A stretch of DNA of 64,000 nucleotides from Eubacterium_G segne (GTDB taxonomy: Bacteria; Bacillota; Clostridia; Lachnospirales; Lachnospiraceae). The position numbers were made by a program, and so were the translations under genes. Below are positions 37,318 to 44,375 of the stretch, piece by piece; position 1 is the stretch's first letter, and each line of letters begins with the position of its first letter. Under the pieces are notes generated by a model. That model was not told the DNA's origin. It saw nothing but the letters and a program-made list of their open reading frames with translations, and did not search any database. Location: contig NZ_JACOOZ010000004.1 of NCBI RefSeq assembly GCF_014287775.1, positions 62,001 through 126,000 on the forward strand. Direction: 5' to 3'.

Positions 37318-37455
37318 ACAAATTTCTAAGAGGCACTTGCTTTCTATTACCATTTTTTGTGTATTTGCTATTTGTCTTTTATATTCTAAATTTCTTGTTT
37401 CTCTCATAACAACCCTTCTTTGTCTTGTCATATTATATTCTTTTAAAAGCAAAAA

Positions 37456-37856
37456 TCAAACGTATTTTTTTACGTTTGATTTTCGTTTGCTTTTTAGACA
37501 TATTTTTTGTTTTTCGTTTGTTTTACGTTTGGATTCCAGGTGCATTTTTTTCATAAATACAATAATTCCCACAGCTAATCCTACACCATTCCCGTAAACA
37601 TGGACTTTCTTGCTCTGTGGTGCTTTCCGGCACCTACATTTTGAGATACAAATGATGCCATGGGCTGCATAAGGGCACTTGGAACCAACATTGCAAAATT
37701 GACTATCTTGCAAGCCACCCCATATCCTGACGAAGCCTCCAATCCCAGTTTATTCACAAAGGCGCACAGTGCCAAAAATGACATCTGGGTTAAAAATTCC
37801 TGAAGTGCCAATGGCAATCTTACTTTAATAAATCTTCTGCATTGCCTATTTAATCT
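37456..37856 (-). pseudogene. MATE exporter fragment (middle part), inverted
   Basis: The minus strand encodes the second half start of a MATE protein (PLALQEFLTQMSFLALCAFV, GYGVACKIVNFAMLVPS, FVSQNVGAGK). A frameshift after MFTGM moves the reading into GVGLAVGIIVFM, and then the sequence becomes Lys/Ser-rich and ends. The upstream end (CRRFIKVRL) abuts the start of a plus-strand MATE N-terminal fragment, head to head. The two pieces look like one gene broken by a local inversion. Confidence 0.8.
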
Positions 37857-37862
37857 GAAATC

Positions 37863-38135
37863 ATGCCTGCTATGGCAGCTATGCTAATGGTACTTGTATA
37901 TAATCTCGTCGATACCTTTTTTATTGGTCAGACACATAACGCTTTACTGGTTGCCACAGTATCTCTTGCGACACCGGTATATCTGATTTTTATGTCCATC
38001 GGAACTTTGTTTGGAATAGGCGGGACTTCTGTAATTTCCAGGGCATTAGGAGAAGGCAAGAAAGAAAAAGCAAGAAAATACTGTGCGTTTTGTTTTTGTG
38101 GATGTGTATTTGTAGGTATTCTGTTGGCAGCATCA
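37863..38135 (+). pseudogene. MATE exporter fragment (N-terminal part)
   Basis: About 90 codons encode the first helices of a MATE protein (MPAMAAMLMVLVYNLVDTFF, GTLFGIGGTSVISRALGEGK). After GILLAA it runs into unrelated sequence that is the antisense of a flavodoxin-like fragment. It lies head to head with the minus-strand MATE fragment, with only a few bases between. Confidence 0.8.
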
Positions 38136-38275
38136 ATTCCACCACCAACCATGCCTTTTAAGGAAGTCTTTTCAAGACAGTCTCCCCAGCCTTGCAGACC
38201 ATTGTAGGCTTTTTCAAATGCACTTTTATCATTCTCACTATAATCTTTTAAGAAGAAATCTGGTCTTGAGATCAA
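38130..38275 (-). pseudogene. Flavodoxin/NAD(P)H reductase-like C-terminal fragment
   Basis: The minus strand encodes SAFEKAYNGLQGWGDCLEKT then SLKGMVGGG, which resembles the C-terminal helix and strand of flavodoxin-family iron-sulfur flavoproteins. Only about 45 codons remain, fused to the antisense of the MATE fragment. The family call is tentative. Confidence 0.45.
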
Positions 38276-38304
38276 AGATATAAAGCAATTTTTTTATATG
38301 GGTA

Positions 38305-38532
38305 TCTGAAGGCAGCTCCAGCTATGAAAAAAGGAAAGAAATATTTGAAGCCAGAAAATCAGCTGTTGAAACTGAAATCCAGGAACTTCAAAAGACTCTC
38401 TCCCTCTTAAACTTCAAGTGCCGGTATTACGAAACTGCACAGAAAGATGGTAACGAAGATACTATAAATGCCCTGTTGCCTGATAAACTTCCTGAAAACA
38501 TTCAAAAACTATTTAACAAAGGACATGAATGA
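38305..38532 (+). pseudogene. MerR-family regulator, C-terminal coiled-coil fragment
   Basis: The plus strand encodes EGSSSYEKRKEIFEARKSAV, then a heptad-rich helix through LNFKCRYYETA and a tail ending in TGA. This is the dimerisation helix and end of a MerR regulator; the DNA-binding half is missing here. A MerR N-terminal half without a C-terminus lies at 40690-40800 on the other strand. Confidence 0.65.
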
Positions 38533-38695
38533 TTTTTGTTATCTTCATCAAACTGAATTTTACTTTGTAACTATAACCTTCCCTTCATCCTTAAGTCCAC
38601 TTCCGTTTCTAAATATAACTTCAAATCTTTCTTTGCTATGTTTACTCTTCTTTTCTCAAGTGTTAAATTCCGATTTGTATATCACGTATATTTCC

Positions 38696-39382
38696 TTACC
38701 TGTTTTTCTTCTCTCTTCTTGCGAAAAGACAGGCACATAAAGCAACGAAAGCAATTGTTATAGCTATAAGTATTGGTAGCACAGGTATAGGGAAGACGCT
38801 TGCTCCTATCAGCTTAAGTCCCTGATAAAGTGTGTATACACCAAATACAGAAAATATTACAAATGCCAATGTATTAAGCAATCCATCCGGAGTTTTACTC
38901 TTTAATAAATAGCCTACTAACATTCCAAGAATATCCGCCGCAAAAAGCCCCAGAGAGCATCCAATCCATACAATAAATGCTACACTCATACCTTCATTAG
39001 CGCCAAATGTTATGGCTGTAAGCTGTGTCTTATCTCCAAGCTCAGCTACAAAGAATGTGAAAAAAACTGCCAGTGGTGCAAACTTAATCTTTGATTTGCC
39101 CCCCTCTTCCTCTTCATCGTCATCATCCCCTGTGACAGTTGATGTGGCAAAATAAAGAAATGCCAGTGCCGCAATGGTTTTAATCAACCAGTCAGGAATA
39201 AATTCACTGACAAGTCCACCTGCAAGAACAGCAAGTCCGTTAAGTACAAGAATTGCTGTGGCAGTTCCTAATATAATATCTCTTAATTTATATTTAGAAG
39301 TAAGTGCAATAAGCATAAGCTGTGTCTTATCTCCCATTTCCGCTATGAATTCAGTAAAAAATACCTTTACAAACAACAACAT
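38696..39382 (-). CDS. TMEM165/GDT1 (UPF0016) family Mn2+/Ca2+ exporter
   Basis: This 228-residue protein has two copies of the family motif (EMGDKTQ near residue 15 and ELGDKTQ near residue 118), separated by an acidic cytoplasmic loop (DDDDEEEE). Members such as MneA export Mn2+. It is the second gene of an operon with the CaCA exchanger, behind a leader that matches the manganese riboswitch. That context supports Mn2+ efflux as its role. Confidence 0.92.
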   Translation of the reverse strand: MLLFVKVFFTEFIAEMGDKTQLMLIALTSKYKLRDIILGTATAILVLNGLAVLAGGLVSEFIPDWLIKTIAALAFLYFATSTVTGDDDDEEEEGGKSKIKFAPLAVFFTFFVAELGDKTQLTAITFGANEGMSVAFIVWIGCSLGLFAADILGMLVGYLLKSKTPDGLLNTLAFVIFSVFGVYTLYQGLKLIGASVFPIPVLPILIAITIAFVALCACLFARREKKNR

Positions 39383-39398
39383 TTGTCTGATATCTCCT

Positions 39399-40400
39399 TT
39401 ATCTTATTATGATGTAAACCATATACGCTGCATAAAATGCAACCATACTTAATCCTTCGATTCTTCCGATTTTATTTCCGGTTCCCGCAAATATCCATAC
39501 TAATACCGTAAATATCATAAGTACGCACAAATCAATAACATTTTCAGTAATTATACTGATTGGGCTGATTGCTGATGCTATACCAAGTACCATAAGTATA
39601 TTGAATATATTTGAACCAATTGCATTACCCAGTGCCATATCCACTTCATTCTTTCCGGCTGCAACTATTGAAGTTACAAGTTCAGGAGGTGATGTTCCTA
39701 TTGAGACAATTGTGAGTCCAATAAGTGTCTGGCTCATACCAAGCTCCCCTGCTATTCTTGAGGCGGCATCTACAGTCATATCTCCACCGATTGCAATTGC
39801 CATTACTCCACCAACTATGAATAATATACTCATAGGAACTGAAACCAGCTTAATTTCTTCATCACAATCGCCTTCAATCTCGACTTTTCTGCCTTCTTTA
39901 CTTGCCTTTAATGCAATTTTAATCATGTAGAAAAAATAAACTCCAAAGAATCCAAGTAATATCACACCATCAAAGTGTCCCAGTGTCATACCGGATTTGT
40001 CACCAAATGCAACAATGCCTAAAATCATTAAAAGTCCGGCACACACAAGGGAAAATGGGATATCTCTCTTTATTGTTTCTTTTGCAACATTTACTGCAGC
40101 AATCATTGCACACACACCAATAACAACCATCAGGTTGAATATATTAGATCCGACTACATTACTTACTGCAAGTTCATTGTTGCCTATAAGTGAAGCCGAT
40201 ACACTGACTGCTGTTTCCGGAAGGGATGTTCCCATAGCAACAATTGTAAGTCCGATAATTATAGACGGAACATGCAATCTCTTTGCTACACTTGAACTTC
40301 CTTCCACAAAAAAATCTGCTCCTTTAATAAGTAAGACAAAACCTATTACAAGAAACACAAGTACAAGGGCGAATGGGGCGTTGTTAATAATTTTCTCCAT
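39399..40400 (-). CDS. CaCA family cation exchanger (YrbG-like)
   Basis: This 333-residue, ten-helix exchanger carries the two inverted alpha repeats of the family: GTSLPETAVSVSASLIG with NVVGSNIFN, and GTSPPELVTSIVAAG with NAIGSNIFN. An acidic loop (EGDCDEEIK) lies between the halves. It should exchange Ca2+ or Mn2+ for Na+ or H+. The ATG at 40400 has AAGGAG upstream, better than the outer start. It is followed at 17 nt by the GDT1-type gene. Confidence 0.92.
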   Translation of the reverse strand: MEKIINNAPFALVLVFLVIGFVLLIKGADFFVEGSSSVAKRLHVPSIIIGLTIVAMGTSLPETAVSVSASLIGNNELAVSNVVGSNIFNLMVVIGVCAMIAAVNVAKETIKRDIPFSLVCAGLLMILGIVAFGDKSGMTLGHFDGVILLGFFGVYFFYMIKIALKASKEGRKVEIEGDCDEEIKLVSVPMSILFIVGGVMAIAIGGDMTVDAASRIAGELGMSQTLIGLTIVSIGTSPPELVTSIVAAGKNEVDMALGNAIGSNIFNILMVLGIASAISPISIITENVIDLCVLMIFTVLVWIFAGTGNKIGRIEGLSMVAFYAAYMVYIIIR

Positions 40401-40478
40401 ATTTTTTCTCCTTTTCTCCACAACAGTGTCGTCTGTAAAAACATCTGATATTACAGGTATACCCGGCAGATATTAAGT

Positions 40479-40550
40479 AAAAAAGACTCATGTACATCAA
40501 CTACCAGCTGGTGTGTAATACATAAGCTGTTAATTGATATACATGAGTCT
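40479..40550 (-). terminator. Riboswitch expression platform: intrinsic terminator
   Basis: A long stem (arms at 40485-40500 and 40533-40549) is followed on the minus strand by six T, upstream of the CaCA gene. The 5' arm contains CTCATG (40542-40547), which can instead pair with CATGAG (40630-40635) at the base of the aptamer. The two structures are mutually exclusive. Confidence 0.8.
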
Positions 40551-40640
40551 CATTATTTAAGATTTGCCAGATTATACTCTTTACTATAATCAGAATGTTG
40601 ACAAACCACACTTTCGCGCTAACTACTCCCTCATGGAATA
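40541..40640 (-). ncRNA. yybP-ykoY type manganese riboswitch aptamer
   Basis: In the leader of the exporter operon the minus strand shows the conserved pieces of this class in order: GGGAGTAG (40623-40630), GTCAACA (40596-40602) and GGCAAATC (40561-40568), closed by a P1 stem CATGAG/CTCATG. Known members bind Mn2+ and switch on Mn2+ exporters. Here P1 formation would block the terminator stem, so Mn2+ should turn the operon on. A consensus promoter starts the transcript about 10 nt upstream of P1. Confidence 0.82.
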
Positions 40641-40655
40641 TTAATTTACTGATAA

Positions 40656-40684
40656 ATAATATCAAATGTATTAAGGGGTGTCAA
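40656..40684 (-). promoter_or_regulatory. SigA-type promoter of the Mn2+/Ca2+ exporter operon
   Basis: TTGACA (40679-40684) and TATTAT (40656-40661) on the minus strand with a 17-nt spacer, placing the start near 40649. Confidence 0.8.
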
Positions 40685-40689
40685 CAACT

Positions 40690-40800
40690 TCACTCCGTCA
40701 CGCTGACAGGGAAGCAGTCCCTTATCCGTATAGAAACGTAACGTATGTTCCGTAACATCGAACATTTCCGCCATCTTCCTTATAAAAAACATCTGACCAC
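40690..40800 (-). pseudogene. MerR-family regulator, N-terminal fragment
   Basis: The minus strand reads KMAEMFDVTEHTLRFYTDKG then LLPCQRD, the winged-helix of a MerR regulator, and breaks off at the promoter of the exporter operon. It overlaps the 3' end of the HxlR gene in another frame. It may be the missing half of the MerR C-terminal fragment at 38305-38532, which lies on the other strand beyond the exporter operon. Confidence 0.65.
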
Positions 40801-41108
40801 TGACAGATGCTTTGCAATATAGGGACAACAGATTTTCCTTTTTGCGTCAGGGAATATTCCACTTTTGGTGGAATTTCATCATAGGACTTACGGTTAATGA
40901 TTCCATCCTCTATCAAATCCTTTAATGTTGTTGTCAGAACCGCATCTGTTATGTTATACATCTCCTTGCGAATCTGACTATAGCGCAGTTTTTCATTTGC
41001 CGATAATACGCATATAATACGGGATTTCCATTTACCACCAAATATTGCAAGACCATATTCGAGGGGACACCGTATATCATCATCTAATTTTTTCTTATAT
41101 TTTGCCAT
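40722..41108 (-). CDS. HxlR family transcriptional regulator (3' end replaced)
   Basis: This 128-residue winged-helix regulator has the family Cys in DIRCPLEYGLAIFGGKWKSR, which can sense oxidants or electrophiles in some members. Further features are LRYSQIRKEMYNITDAVLTT and PPKVEYSLTQKGKSVVPIL. The normal end is near residue 112. The last residues (NVRCYGTYVTFLYG) come from reading out of frame into a MerR fragment, so the terminus is abnormal though the fold may survive. Its original target, perhaps the broken MATE or reductase gene, may be gone. Confidence 0.8.
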   Translation of the reverse strand: MAKYKKKLDDDIRCPLEYGLAIFGGKWKSRIICVLSANEKLRYSQIRKEMYNITDAVLTTTLKDLIEDGIINRKSYDEIPPKVEYSLTQKGKSVVPILQSICQWSDVFYKEDGGNVRCYGTYVTFLYG

Positions 41109-41127
41109 AAAAAATCACCTTCAAGCT

Positions 41128-41586
41128 TTATTTTGTATTATTATAGCTTGATATTGGCTGAGCCCCCTGCACCAGTCCCGGCAGCAAAAGCATAACGAAC
41201 TGCATAACTGAATTTAATATACTTATTGACGCAACAACCGCCATTTTAATAAACAACGGTCCCACAGGCATTGTTTCAAGAATATTTGAGTCCTTATTTT
41301 TATTTTCCATAATAATCATAAACTTTGACAATTCCTTGATTGGCTGGAACACTTCCGCACTAACTCCCATATGTATGCAAAGTGTGGTAACGATTGCTGC
41401 AATCACGAAATAAAGTATAAACATTGGGAATGCCCTCTTTAAACTAAACTTCGCGGTCTTAACGTCTTCTTTTGCACTCTTTTTAGCCATTATCAATGAT
41501 AATCCCAGTGTAATGGGGACAATGGCAAGGGGTCTTGTAAGCTTTACCGTTACAGCCTTGTTCAAAGTTTCACTTCCCCTACTCAT
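41128..41586 (-). pseudogene. Chimeric ORF: YeiH-like transporter piece fused to an internally deleted MATE
   Basis: This is an open 152-codon frame made of two parts. Residues 8-88 resemble the C-terminal part of YeiH-type (UPF0324) transporters (TVKLTRPLAIVPITLGLSLI, SKFMIIM). From about residue 92 the sequence is the start of a MATE protein (SNILETMPVGPLFIKMAV) joined in frame to a later MATE helix ending GLVQGAQPISSY. It is a product of deletions and is unlikely to be a working transporter, although the frame is intact. Confidence 0.65.
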
Positions 41587-41647
41587 TTAATCGCTTGTGT
41601 AATCTATATCGTGTTACTATTCTGGCAAATTCTCTCATAAGCACCTC

Positions 41648-41782
41648 CTATACAATTTCAAAATCATTAAAATCATCAAAACTCTTCACTCTGCTTTTTT
41701 GTGCATCCAAAGAATATCCATCAATCTGCATGGCTGTAGAAACACGAGTATATGTATATACTTTAGTTTTCTCACTCATCAT
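41648..41782 (-). pseudogene. Large serine recombinase, N-terminal remnant
   Basis: A 44-codon ORF begins with AGGAG and an ATG overlapping the stop of the kilA-N gene (ATGA). It encodes VYTYTRVSTAMQIDGYSLDA, the catalytic start of a serine recombinase with the nucleophile Ser, and stops at FNDFEIV. The rest of the resolvase domain and the whole DNA-binding region are gone. It marks the former integration module of a mobile element. Confidence 0.8.
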
Positions 41783-42630
41783 TGTTTCTCCTCAATTTGA
41801 TTGTTTATGCTTTGTGCTTCATTTAATATTTTCAACTGATAATCTGCAATCTCTTTCAATATCAAAAATCGTTCTTTTTTGTCACGACCTTCACGTATCA
41901 TTTGAGCATTGTGTGTTTCCAAATTTGAAAGAACTGTCAGTTCATTGATTGTCGCATAATCTCTTACATTACTGTTTCCTGCAAGTTCAGGATTAATCTC
42001 ACGCCACGCTTTTGCAGTAAAACCGAATAAAGCAACATTTAATACATCAGCCTCTTTTGCATATGCAAGCCACTCGAGATTCTCACTATAATTCTGCTTA
42101 GGTATCAAATAATTTTTCACGGCATCTGTTTGAATCAAATAATTATTTTTTGATAAGAATCTCTTAGCATTCCATTCAATTTTTTGGAAATCATTTTCCT
42201 GTTCCTTTAACCTTTGGAATTCTTTTATTAAATACAATTTGAAAACAGGACTAATTGCTGATGCGAACTCAAAAGCTATGTCTTTATGCGCAAAAGTTCC
42301 ACCATATCTTCCTTTCTTAACATAAAGACCAATTGCATTTGTCTGATCAATCCATTCCGAAACGCTTGGTGTAAAAGTCAGCAATCCTGCCTGTTTTTTA
42401 AAGTGTTCAGATTCGAACACTTTAAAATCCGGATTATATATTTCTTCCCATGTTGCTAAGAACTCCAGAGTCGCACGATTTCTCAACCAATTTCTTACTA
42501 CATCCGCTGCTCTTGAATTAGAATTTTTTGCATTGGCAATATCAGTTATGCAAATATAATCATTTGCATCATCTGTTGTTACTGTTATAGGTATATTTTG
42601 AACGGTAATTATATTATTTTTCTTCTGCAT
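41779..42630 (-). CDS. KilA-N domain protein
   Basis: This 283-residue protein has a KilA-N DNA-binding domain of the kind found in phages and mobile elements (about 8-110: DDANDYICITDIANAKN, VVRNWLRNRATLEFL, GRYGGTFAHKDIAFEFASAI). A helical C-terminal region at about 140-275 is probably for oligomerisation. It overlaps the upstream xre gene by 17 nt and the downstream recombinase fragment by 4 nt, so the three were one operon. Function of such proteins is mostly unknown; a role in element regulation or anti-phage defence is possible. Confidence 0.85.
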   Translation of the reverse strand: MQKKNNIITVQNIPITVTTDDANDYICITDIANAKNSNSRAADVVRNWLRNRATLEFLATWEEIYNPDFKVFESEHFKKQAGLLTFTPSVSEWIDQTNAIGLYVKKGRYGGTFAHKDIAFEFASAISPVFKLYLIKEFQRLKEQENDFQKIEWNAKRFLSKNNYLIQTDAVKNYLIPKQNYSENLEWLAYAKEADVLNVALFGFTAKAWREINPELAGNSNVRDYATINELTVLSNLETHNAQMIREGRDKKERFLILKEIADYQLKILNEAQSINNQIEEKQ

Positions 42631-42964
42631 ATTCTTCCCCCAATCGCTTCATGTACTCCAATAAATGTCTCTTCTGCCCAGTCGTAAAACTGTGATACTG
42701 CGCAAGTATTTCTTCATCTTTCGTTTTTTCCACGTCAATCTCTTCAACTGTTTTCTTTTGAAATGTGTCGGTATCTTCAAGCAATTCCTCAACAGATACT
42801 CCCAGCGCCTTACTAATAACTAATAATTTATCTGCTCCCGGATTCATCTTCTTGGTATTCCAATCACTTATAGTACTGGCAGTTATTCCTGTTCTTCTTC
42901 CAAGTTCTCTCATACTCATCTTTTGTTCTCTCATAATCATAAAAATTTTCTCACTTATAATCAT
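42614..42964 (-). CDS. XRE-type repressor
   Basis: This 116-residue protein has a Cro/C1 helix-turn-helix at about 8-62 (MSMRELGRRTGITASTISDW, LLVISKALGVSVEELLE) and a charged C-terminal part. The ATG has AGGAG 5 nt upstream. A consensus promoter and three TA(T)CGTT repeats at 11-12 nt spacing lie just upstream, so it probably represses itself and the kilA-N gene. It is likely the regulator of the former mobile element. Confidence 0.88.
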   Translation of the reverse strand: MIISEKIFMIMREQKMSMRELGRRTGITASTISDWNTKKMNPGADKLLVISKALGVSVEELLEDTDTFQKKTVEEIDVEKTKDEEILAQYHSFTTGQKRHLLEYMKRLGEEYAEEK

Positions 42965-42986
42965 AGTATCTCCTTTTATTTTTTCG

Positions 42987-43046
42987 TACGTTATATCTAT
43001 CGTTCGGTATATCGTTCATTATATTCACTAATTACATTTAAGTCAA
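42987..43046 (-). promoter_or_regulatory. Promoter and repeated operator of the xre operon
   Basis: TTGACT (43041-43046) and TATAAT (43018-43023) are 17 nt apart on the minus strand. Directly downstream are direct repeats TATCGTTC at 43010 and 42998 and the related TACGTTAT at 42987, a period of 11-12 nt, as expected for side-by-side repressor binding. An 8-bp inverted repeat (AGTCAATG/CATTGACT) spans the -35. Confidence 0.65.
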
Positions 43047-43109
43047 TGCCAATATGACATTGACTTTCTTTGATTAATGCTGACCATTATGAGCATCTTA
43101 TAGATTTTT

Positions 43110-43379
43110 CTAAATCTTTCTATGCCTTTCCATTTCTTCAAGTTCCTTTTCACGAACTTGTTCTTCTTGCCTACATTTACAACCTACAGAAATAAGTCTA
43201 TGTCCTAGGCAATCTACATCATAAACTTTTTCAACAGGTTCGTGACAAATCGGACAATGTTTAATTCCATCAATCACTTCATAATCTTCTTCACACTGCG
43301 GTGACACCGCTGTGTTAGTATTGTTGTTAATAGGATTATTTAATCCTGTGTTTAATTCTTTTTCTATTATATTATTCAT
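43110..43379 (-). pseudogene. DnaC-like helicase loader, N-terminal remnant
   Basis: This 89-codon ORF has an Asn-rich start, then a zinc-ribbon-like part (HCPICHEPVEKVY ... VGCKCRQEEQ) and a charged helix, and it ends before any Walker A motif. This N-terminus is typical of DnaC-type ATPases on integrative elements of Clostridia. The AAA+ domain is missing, so it is a truncated copy. AGGAG is present before the ATG. Confidence 0.65.
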
Positions 43380-43459
43380 GTTTTTTCTCTCCTTTTTACT
43401 TAATAAAGATATTACTAATATAAGTTACTATATTAGTTACTAGTGTGAATAAATCTTTA

Positions 43460-43741
43460 CTAATCATCTGCAATTATTTTCACGCTTACGCCTTTATGAC
43501 TGTCATTTTTTTCATATGTGGTCTGCAAGTTTTTGCATGTATCATTACTGACTACTGAAGATTTTGGCAGTAATAAATAATACACATTGGCTCTGCCTTT
43601 GGAATCTTCTTTGACTTCAAGTAAATGCTCTTTCTTCAACTCGTTTATGGCATTGATAACAGTTCTTTCTTTGCAGTTTAATTCTTCTGCGATAGATTTT
43701 TCTGTATATACCAGCGTTACTCTGTCATCACCTCCAATCTT
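43460..43741 (-). pseudogene. Replication initiator (RepA-like) fragment
   Basis: The frame is open from a TAA at 43742-43744 with no proper start and reads KIGGDDRVTLVYTEKSIAEE, then LNCKERTVINAINELKKEHL and GRANVYYLLLPKS. This is a winged-helix segment like those in RepA_N-type initiators of plasmids and integrative elements. The preceding N-terminal part is missing. It ends at a TAG about 80 bp before the DnaC-like remnant, matching the usual rep-dnaC order. Confidence 0.6.
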
Positions 43742-43811
43742 TTAAAGTTTTATATAAACATCTAACCGGTTAATGTGTTTATTATTTTTCTTGTTTTGTT
43801 TTCGAACAACC

Positions 43812-43995
43812 GTTCTATGACATTATCTCATGTTTTTAATTGGTTGTCGCTCGCTAGTAAGGTAAAAAAGTTACCTTCTTAGGGATGTTTTGCTGTTTTT
43901 TGTTTTAATGTTCAATAATATTATCTAATAATAATGTTCAATTGTCGCTCACTCACATGGTAAAGATAAGCGAATTTTTACCTTCATAGTGAGGT
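43812..43995. repeat. Imperfect direct repeats with internal hairpins
   Basis: Two units of roughly 72-86 nt begin at 43812 and 43910 (period about 98). Each has GTTC-AT-A-ATTATCT, then TTGTCGCTC[G/A]CT, GGTAAA, and TTACCTTC; the last two elements form a stem. They precede the RepA-like fragment on the minus strand and fill most of the gap 43745-44081. They may be leader hairpins or replication-origin repeats of the lost element. Confidence 0.55.
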
Positions 43996-44005
43996 TTAAA
44001 CAAAA

Positions 44006-44037
44006 TAAAACGCCACTGATTACTCAGCAGCGTTTAG
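44006..44037 (-). terminator. Terminator after the rlmD tail remnant
   Basis: AAACGCTGCTGAGT and its imperfect complement form a stem on the minus strand, followed by TTTTATTTTG. It would end the yhaM-rlmD transcript. Confidence 0.65.
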
Positions 44038-44055
44038 CTCTCTAGGTATGTATAA

Positions 44056-44078
44056 GGTTTTAGGATAATCCTAAAACC
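44056..44078. repeat. 23-bp palindrome
   Basis: GGTTTTAGGAT and ATCCTAAAACC are arms of 11 bp around a single central base. There is no T-run. It lies between the terminator and the tail remnant. It could be a dimeric-regulator site or a tight hairpin. Confidence 0.5.
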
Positions 44079-44081
44079 TGT

Positions 44082-44375
44082 TTATATCATTGCAAAATAT
44101 CTGAAAGCATCCAAAATAGCCTTTTCTTTTTCAGGAGTGCATTTTCTTTCTGCACTACTTTCACTCTTTGCTGTATTATATTTTTTTCTTTCCTTGATAC
44201 CACACTTATCTTTTATCTGTGCAATGTTCAAACTACTTACTTTCAAACCAAACTTATCTAATACATAATCTTTAATCTGCTGGTATGTAGCTTTTTCTCG
44301 GCACCGGTAACATCCATCTCATCCATATCAACTTTTATGTCAATGTGATGCTTCGCCTCATAGATTTTGAACCAA
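44082..44375 (-). pseudogene. Frameshifted C-terminal extension domain of RlmD
   Basis: After the rlmD stop a second frame carries KVDMDEMDVTGAEKK. One base later in phase it continues as ATYQQIKDYVLDKFGLKVSS, NIAQIKDKCGIKERKKYN and finally PEKEKAILDAFRYFAMI. From memory, many Lachnospiraceae RlmD-annotated proteins carry this module (a small DNA-binding-like domain) in frame after the methyltransferase. Here two single-base shifts (one at the rlmD stop, one in an AAAAAG run) disconnect it. Confidence 0.6.

Noticed and set aside
37456..37560. Lys/Ser-rich tail of the inverted MATE fragment with short TTCGTTTG repeats as a separate gene
   Set aside because: It is only an open extension after a frameshift, without a start; the repeats are short and AT-rich.
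41595..41948. 117-codon plus-strand ORF
   Set aside because: It is antisense to the recombinase remnant and kilA-N gene, which have ribosome binding sites and family motifs.
43745..44081. CRISPR-like repeats
   Set aside because: Only two imperfect units, longer than CRISPR repeats, with internal hairpins and no cas genes nearby.
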